64,000 nucleotides of DNA, taken from an uncultured Lacinutrix sp. (lineage in GTDB: Bacteria; Bacteroidota; Bacteroidia; Flavobacteriales; Flavobacteriaceae). The stretch lies in assembly GCF_947500605.1 (NCBI RefSeq), contig NZ_CANMSJ010000010.1, positions 62,001 through 126,000 on the forward strand, given 5' to 3'. Under the pieces are notes generated by a model. That model was not told the origin of the DNA. It was given only the letters and a program-made list of their open reading frames with translations, and did not search any database. Positions 61,289 to 64,000 of the stretch are shown piece by piece. The translations under genes and the position numbers were made by a program. Within the stretch, counting starts at the first letter, position 1. Each line of letters opens with the position of its first letter.

Positions 61289-61918
61289 TTAACCTTTGTA
61301 TTTAATAGGTAAGTGTACTACTTTTTTTGTTTCATAGAAATCTTCAGAATAAAAATCTGAAATATTATATATAGTTGCAGTTCTGTAATCTTGAAGCTCC
61401 TCGTCTAAATCACCTCCTTTAAGATATAAAATCCCGTTTTTAACATCGTGTTCTTGATGTTTAGATACTCTACCTTTAATCCAATGTACAAAAGTAGGCA
61501 TTGCTGCTACTGCTCTACTTATAATAAAATCGTAGGTTTCTTTAATTTCTTCAACTCTACAATGTGTCGTTTTAACATTTTCAAGACCTAAACCTTCTAC
61601 AACTTCATTAACTACTTTTAATTTTTTCGCTATACTATCTACCAAATGGAAATTACATTCTGGATATAATATTGCTAAAGGAATTCCTGGAAATCCTCCA
61701 CCTGTACCAACATCCATAATACTGGCGTCATCTTTAAAATCAATAACCTTTGCTATAGCTAGAGAATGTAATACATGGCGTAAATACAGCTCGTCAATAT
61801 CTTTTCTAGAGACTACGTTAATTTTCAAGTTCCAATCTTGATATAAAGCTTCAAGTTTTGTAAACTTTTCTATTTGATCTTGTGTTAAATTTGGGAAGTA
61901 TTTTAATATGAGTTCCAT
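61289..61918 (-). CDS. rsmG: 16S rRNA m7G527 methyltransferase RsmG
   Basis: 209 residues. MELILKYFPNLTQDQIEKF start, NVVSRKDIDELYLRHVLHSLAI, SAM-binding MDVGTGGGFPGIPLAI, HLVDSIAKKLKVV, EEIKETYDFIISRAVA. Methylates N7 of G527 in 16S rRNA; loss gives low-level streptomycin resistance in other bacteria. Own -7 box just upstream. Confidence 0.96.
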   Translation of the reverse strand: MELILKYFPNLTQDQIEKFTKLEALYQDWNLKINVVSRKDIDELYLRHVLHSLAIAKVIDFKDDASIMDVGTGGGFPGIPLAILYPECNFHLVDSIAKKLKVVNEVVEGLGLENVKTTHCRVEEIKETYDFIISRAVAAMPTFVHWIKGRVSKHQEHDVKNGILYLKGGDLDEELQDYRTATIYNISDFYSEDFYETKKVVHLPIKYKG

Positions 61919-61935
61919 AAGCTTTTGTTAATGTG

Positions 61936-61943
61936 CAAAAATA
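61936..61943 (-). promoter_or_regulatory. -7 box for rsmG
   Basis: Minus-strand TATTTTTG, 17 bases upstream of the rsmG ATG; no good -33 TTG. Confidence 0.5.
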
Positions 61944-62001
61944 GAAATTAATAGCTCATATTTTTATGAAATTCTCTATTAGTTCACTCGCAATTATTAA
62001 T

Positions 62002-62009
62002 TATCTTTG
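62002..62009 (+). promoter_or_regulatory. -7 box for desaturase
   Basis: TATCTTTG, exact TAnnTTTG, 57 bases before ATG 62067. An in-frame start at 62025 would put the box only 15 bases upstream but gives a non-conserved extension. Confidence 0.5.
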
Positions 62010-62066
62010 TATCATAAAATATGAGTGGTACATTTTTTGCACCTGTTACTATTCAAAAAAATAATT

Positions 62067-63161
62067 ATGTCAAAACAAACAATAACATTTTCAAGAACTG
62101 ATCCTGCAAAGTTTTTTAAAACACTAAACAAGCGTGTTAACAATTACTTTAAGGAGAATGAAATTAAAAAAACTGGTAATTGGAGATTATACATTAAAGC
62201 CATAGTAATGTTTACATTATTACTTGGACCTCTAGTACTATTACTAACAGTCGATTTATCTGCATGGCTTCAAATATTATCTGTAATGGTTATAGGTATA
62301 GGAATGGCCGGAGTAGGAATGAATGTTATGCATGATGCAAATCATGGTTCTTTTTCTAGTAAGAAATGGGTTAACAGATTAATGGGGAGCAGCATACACA
62401 TATTAGCTGGTAACGATTATAACTGGAAAGTACAACACAATGTATTACACCATACTTATACAAACATTGAAGGTCATGATGAGGACATCGATGCGGGTAG
62501 AATAATTCGTTTCTCTAAACATTCTGAATGGTTAAAAATCCACAAGTATCAAAAATATTATGCTTTCTTACTTTATGGCTTATTAACAGTAAACTGGGCG
62601 ATTACTACAGATTTTAAACAAACTTATATTTACTTAAAACGTAAATTGTCTTATGGAGATTTCCCTAAGCCAGCAACACAGTGGACTAAATTAATTATTG
62701 GTAAAATATTATATTACTCAATTTGGGTAGCCTTACCTTTATTTATTGGTTTTGCTTGGTGGCAAGTTTTAATAGGCTTTTTAATCATGCATTATACTGC
62801 TGGAATTATACTAAGTGTTGTTTTTCAATTAGCACACGTTATGCCTAATACAGATATGCCTATTCCTGATGAAAATGGAAATATGAAAAACACATGGGCA
62901 ATACACCAATTGTTTACTACTTCTAATTTCTCTCCTAAAAACTGGTTAGTAGAATTTTACACAGGCGGTTTGAACAGGCAAGTAGAACACCATTTATTTG
63001 CACATATTAGCCATGTACATTACAAAAACATAGCAAAGATAGTAAAAGAAACTGCTCACGAATTTAGCTTACCATATAATGAATACAACACGATGTGGAA
63101 AGCAATAGGTGAGCATTACCAACAATTAAAAGTGTTAGGTCAAAAACCTAATATGGCATAA
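62067..63161 (+). CDS. Membrane fatty acid desaturase
   Basis: 364-residue integral-membrane diiron desaturase. His boxes HDANH (89-93), HNVLHH (124-129, HxxxHH) and QVEHH (305-309). Hydrophobic pairs near 45-85 and 215-265. The Q-x-x-H-H third box groups it with acyl-lipid/front-end type desaturases rather than the H-x-x-H-H stearoyl-CoA type. It introduces a double bond into membrane acyl chains, likely for fluidity; regiospecificity cannot be read. ATG 62067 (MSKQTITFSR) is preferred to 62025. The aminotransferase gene follows after 32 bases. Confidence 0.93.
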   Translation: MSKQTITFSRTDPAKFFKTLNKRVNNYFKENEIKKTGNWRLYIKAIVMFTLLLGPLVLLLTVDLSAWLQILSVMVIGIGMAGVGMNVMHDANHGSFSSKKWVNRLMGSSIHILAGNDYNWKVQHNVLHHTYTNIEGHDEDIDAGRIIRFSKHSEWLKIHKYQKYYAFLLYGLLTVNWAITTDFKQTYIYLKRKLSYGDFPKPATQWTKLIIGKILYYSIWVALPLFIGFAWWQVLIGFLIMHYTAGIILSVVFQLAHVMPNTDMPIPDENGNMKNTWAIHQLFTTSNFSPKNWLVEFYTGGLNRQVEHHLFAHISHVHYKNIAKIVKETAHEFSLPYNEYNTMWKAIGEHYQQLKVLGQKPNMA

Positions 63162-63193
63162 CACAAATTTGTATTTTAAATAACACTTCATAC

Positions 63194-64000
63194 ATGAATC
63201 AACTTTCAGAAAGAATAACAAACATGTCTACGTCTGCCACTTTAGCAATGGCAGCAAAAGCAAGAGAACTTAGAGCAGAAGGTAAAGATATAATAGGTTT
63301 AAGTTTGGGAGAACCAGATTTTAATACTCCAGACTTTATTAAGGAAGCTGCAATACAAGCTGTAAATGACAACTACAATTCTTACTCACCGGTTGATGGT
63401 TATGTAGATTTAAAAGAAGCTGTAATTACAAAATTTAAGCGCGATAACAACTTAACATATACTTTACCTCAAATTGTAGTTTCAACTGGAGCTAAACAAT
63501 CTTTATACAACATTGCACAAGTAATGTTAAATAAAGGAGACGAGGTTATTTTACCTTGTCCATACTGGGTAAGCTATAGCGATATTGTTAAAGTTGCAGA
63601 AGGCGTTCCTGTAGAAGTAAAAACATCTATAGAAAACGATTTTAAAATGACTGCCTCACAACTTGAAGCAGCTATTACACCAAAAACAAAAATGCTTTGG
63701 TTTAGCTCTCCTTGTAACCCAAGTGGATCTTTATATAGCAAAGAAGAATTAGAAGCTTTGGCTTCTGTTTTGATAAAGCATCCTAATATTTATGTGGTTT
63801 CAGATGAAATTTACGAACACATAAACTACACAGGAAAGCCACACGCAAGTATGGCTGGTATTGATGGAATGTTTAACAACACAATAACCGTAAACGGTGT
63901 TTCTAAAGCTTTTGCTATGACAGGTTGGAGAGTTGGATTTATTGGTGCTCCAGATTGGATTGCTCGTGCTTGTAACAAAATGCAAGGACAAGTAACTAGC
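63194..64000 (+). CDS. Aspartate aminotransferase-like PLP enzyme (3' end outside window)
   Basis: First 269 codons of a class I aminotransferase, open to the window end. MNQLSERITNMSTSATLAMAAKARELRAEGKDI opening, LSLGEPDFNTPDFI, STGAKQSLYN, PCPYWVSY, SSPCNPSGSLY, SDEIYEHINY and Schiff-base Lys238 in VSKAFAMTGWRVGF. Fits the class Ib (AspC/AspB) group seen in many Bacteroidota. A second, separate aminotransferase is at 29319 in this window; they are different subgroups. Confidence 0.94.
   Translation, partial: MNQLSERITNMSTSATLAMAAKARELRAEGKDIIGLSLGEPDFNTPDFIKEAAIQAVNDNYNSYSPVDGYVDLKEAVITKFKRDNNLTYTLPQIVVSTGAKQSLYNIAQVMLNKGDEVILPCPYWVSYSDIVKVAEGVPVEVKTSIENDFKMTASQLEAAITPKTKMLWFSSPCNPSGSLYSKEELEALASVLIKHPNIYVVSDEIYEHINYTGKPHASMAGIDGMFNNTITVNGVSKAFAMTGWRVGFIGAPDWIARACNKMQGQVTS

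Noticed and set aside
29319-64000. The two aminotransferase genes (29319 and 63194) as a recent duplication
   Set aside because: Their motifs around the PLP lysine and the N-terminus differ clearly; they belong to separate subgroups.

Overview
This 64 kb window is AT-rich, densely coding chromosomal DNA from a member of the Bacteroidota, almost certainly the family Flavobacteriaceae and probably marine. The grounds are a SusC/SusD pair, many short lipoproteins with Bacteroidota-type lipoboxes, promoters of the Bacteroidota type (TTG near -33 and TAnnTTTG near -7), few Shine-Dalgarno sequences, and flavobacterial versions of housekeeping genes. The genus cannot be resolved by reading alone. 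I see no rRNA, tRNA, CRISPR array, prophage, transposase or replication origin.

Layout. 1-6.3 kb: the end of a SusC/SusD outer-membrane uptake operon with two surface-type lipoproteins and a strong terminator. 6.4-17.3 kb: housekeeping and cell-envelope genes (rlmB, rhomboid protease, rarA, HAD nucleotidase, deacetylase-like protein, radC, a PaiB-like flavoprotein, mpl, a TPR protein). A three-unit tandem array of hairpin repeats lies at 15.9-16.3 kb. 17.4-23.8 kb: a giant alpha-2-macroglobulin with a SusC-like N-terminal module inserted mid-chain. 24-44.5 kb: valS, a DUF1573 protein, a retropepsin/PDZ protease, an aminotransferase with murB, an ECF sigma/anti-sigma pair, an aquaporin, a glycosyltransferase with a second sigma factor, lipA-gapA, a hybrid histidine kinase, lpxK, a Nif3-like protein, a zinc-ribbon-derived coiled-coil protein and msrA.

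44.7-55.5 kb: the lower kynurenine (tryptophan) catabolic cluster: KynU, Kmo, RidA-type 2-aminomuconate deaminase, 2-aminomuconate semialdehyde dehydrogenase, an SDR-like protein without the catalytic Tyr/Lys, 3-hydroxyanthranilate dioxygenase, ACMS decarboxylase and an O-methyltransferase. Together these take kynurenine to the 2-aminomuconate/4-oxalocrotonate level. Tryptophan dioxygenase and formamidase are not in the window. 55.6-64 kb: a predicted outer-membrane protein, a three-gene HipA-like kinase/DUF3037 module bracketed by two look-alike terminators, a divergent subtilase lipoprotein, tatA, ppa, rsmG, a fatty acid desaturase and a truncated aminotransferase gene.

The most striking structure is a REP-like palindromic repeat (outer ends TGTCATTC...GAATGACA, inner ends GAATC...GATTC). 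It occupies six gene junctions of the kynurenine cluster, often filling the whole space between a stop codon and the next start, and occurs only once elsewhere in the window. In one place the two halves are separated by an unrelated lipoprotein gene, and one half appears to have become the first codons of the aldehyde dehydrogenase. A second repeat family at 15.9-16.3 kb shares the same outer and inner ends and shows paired compensatory substitutions.
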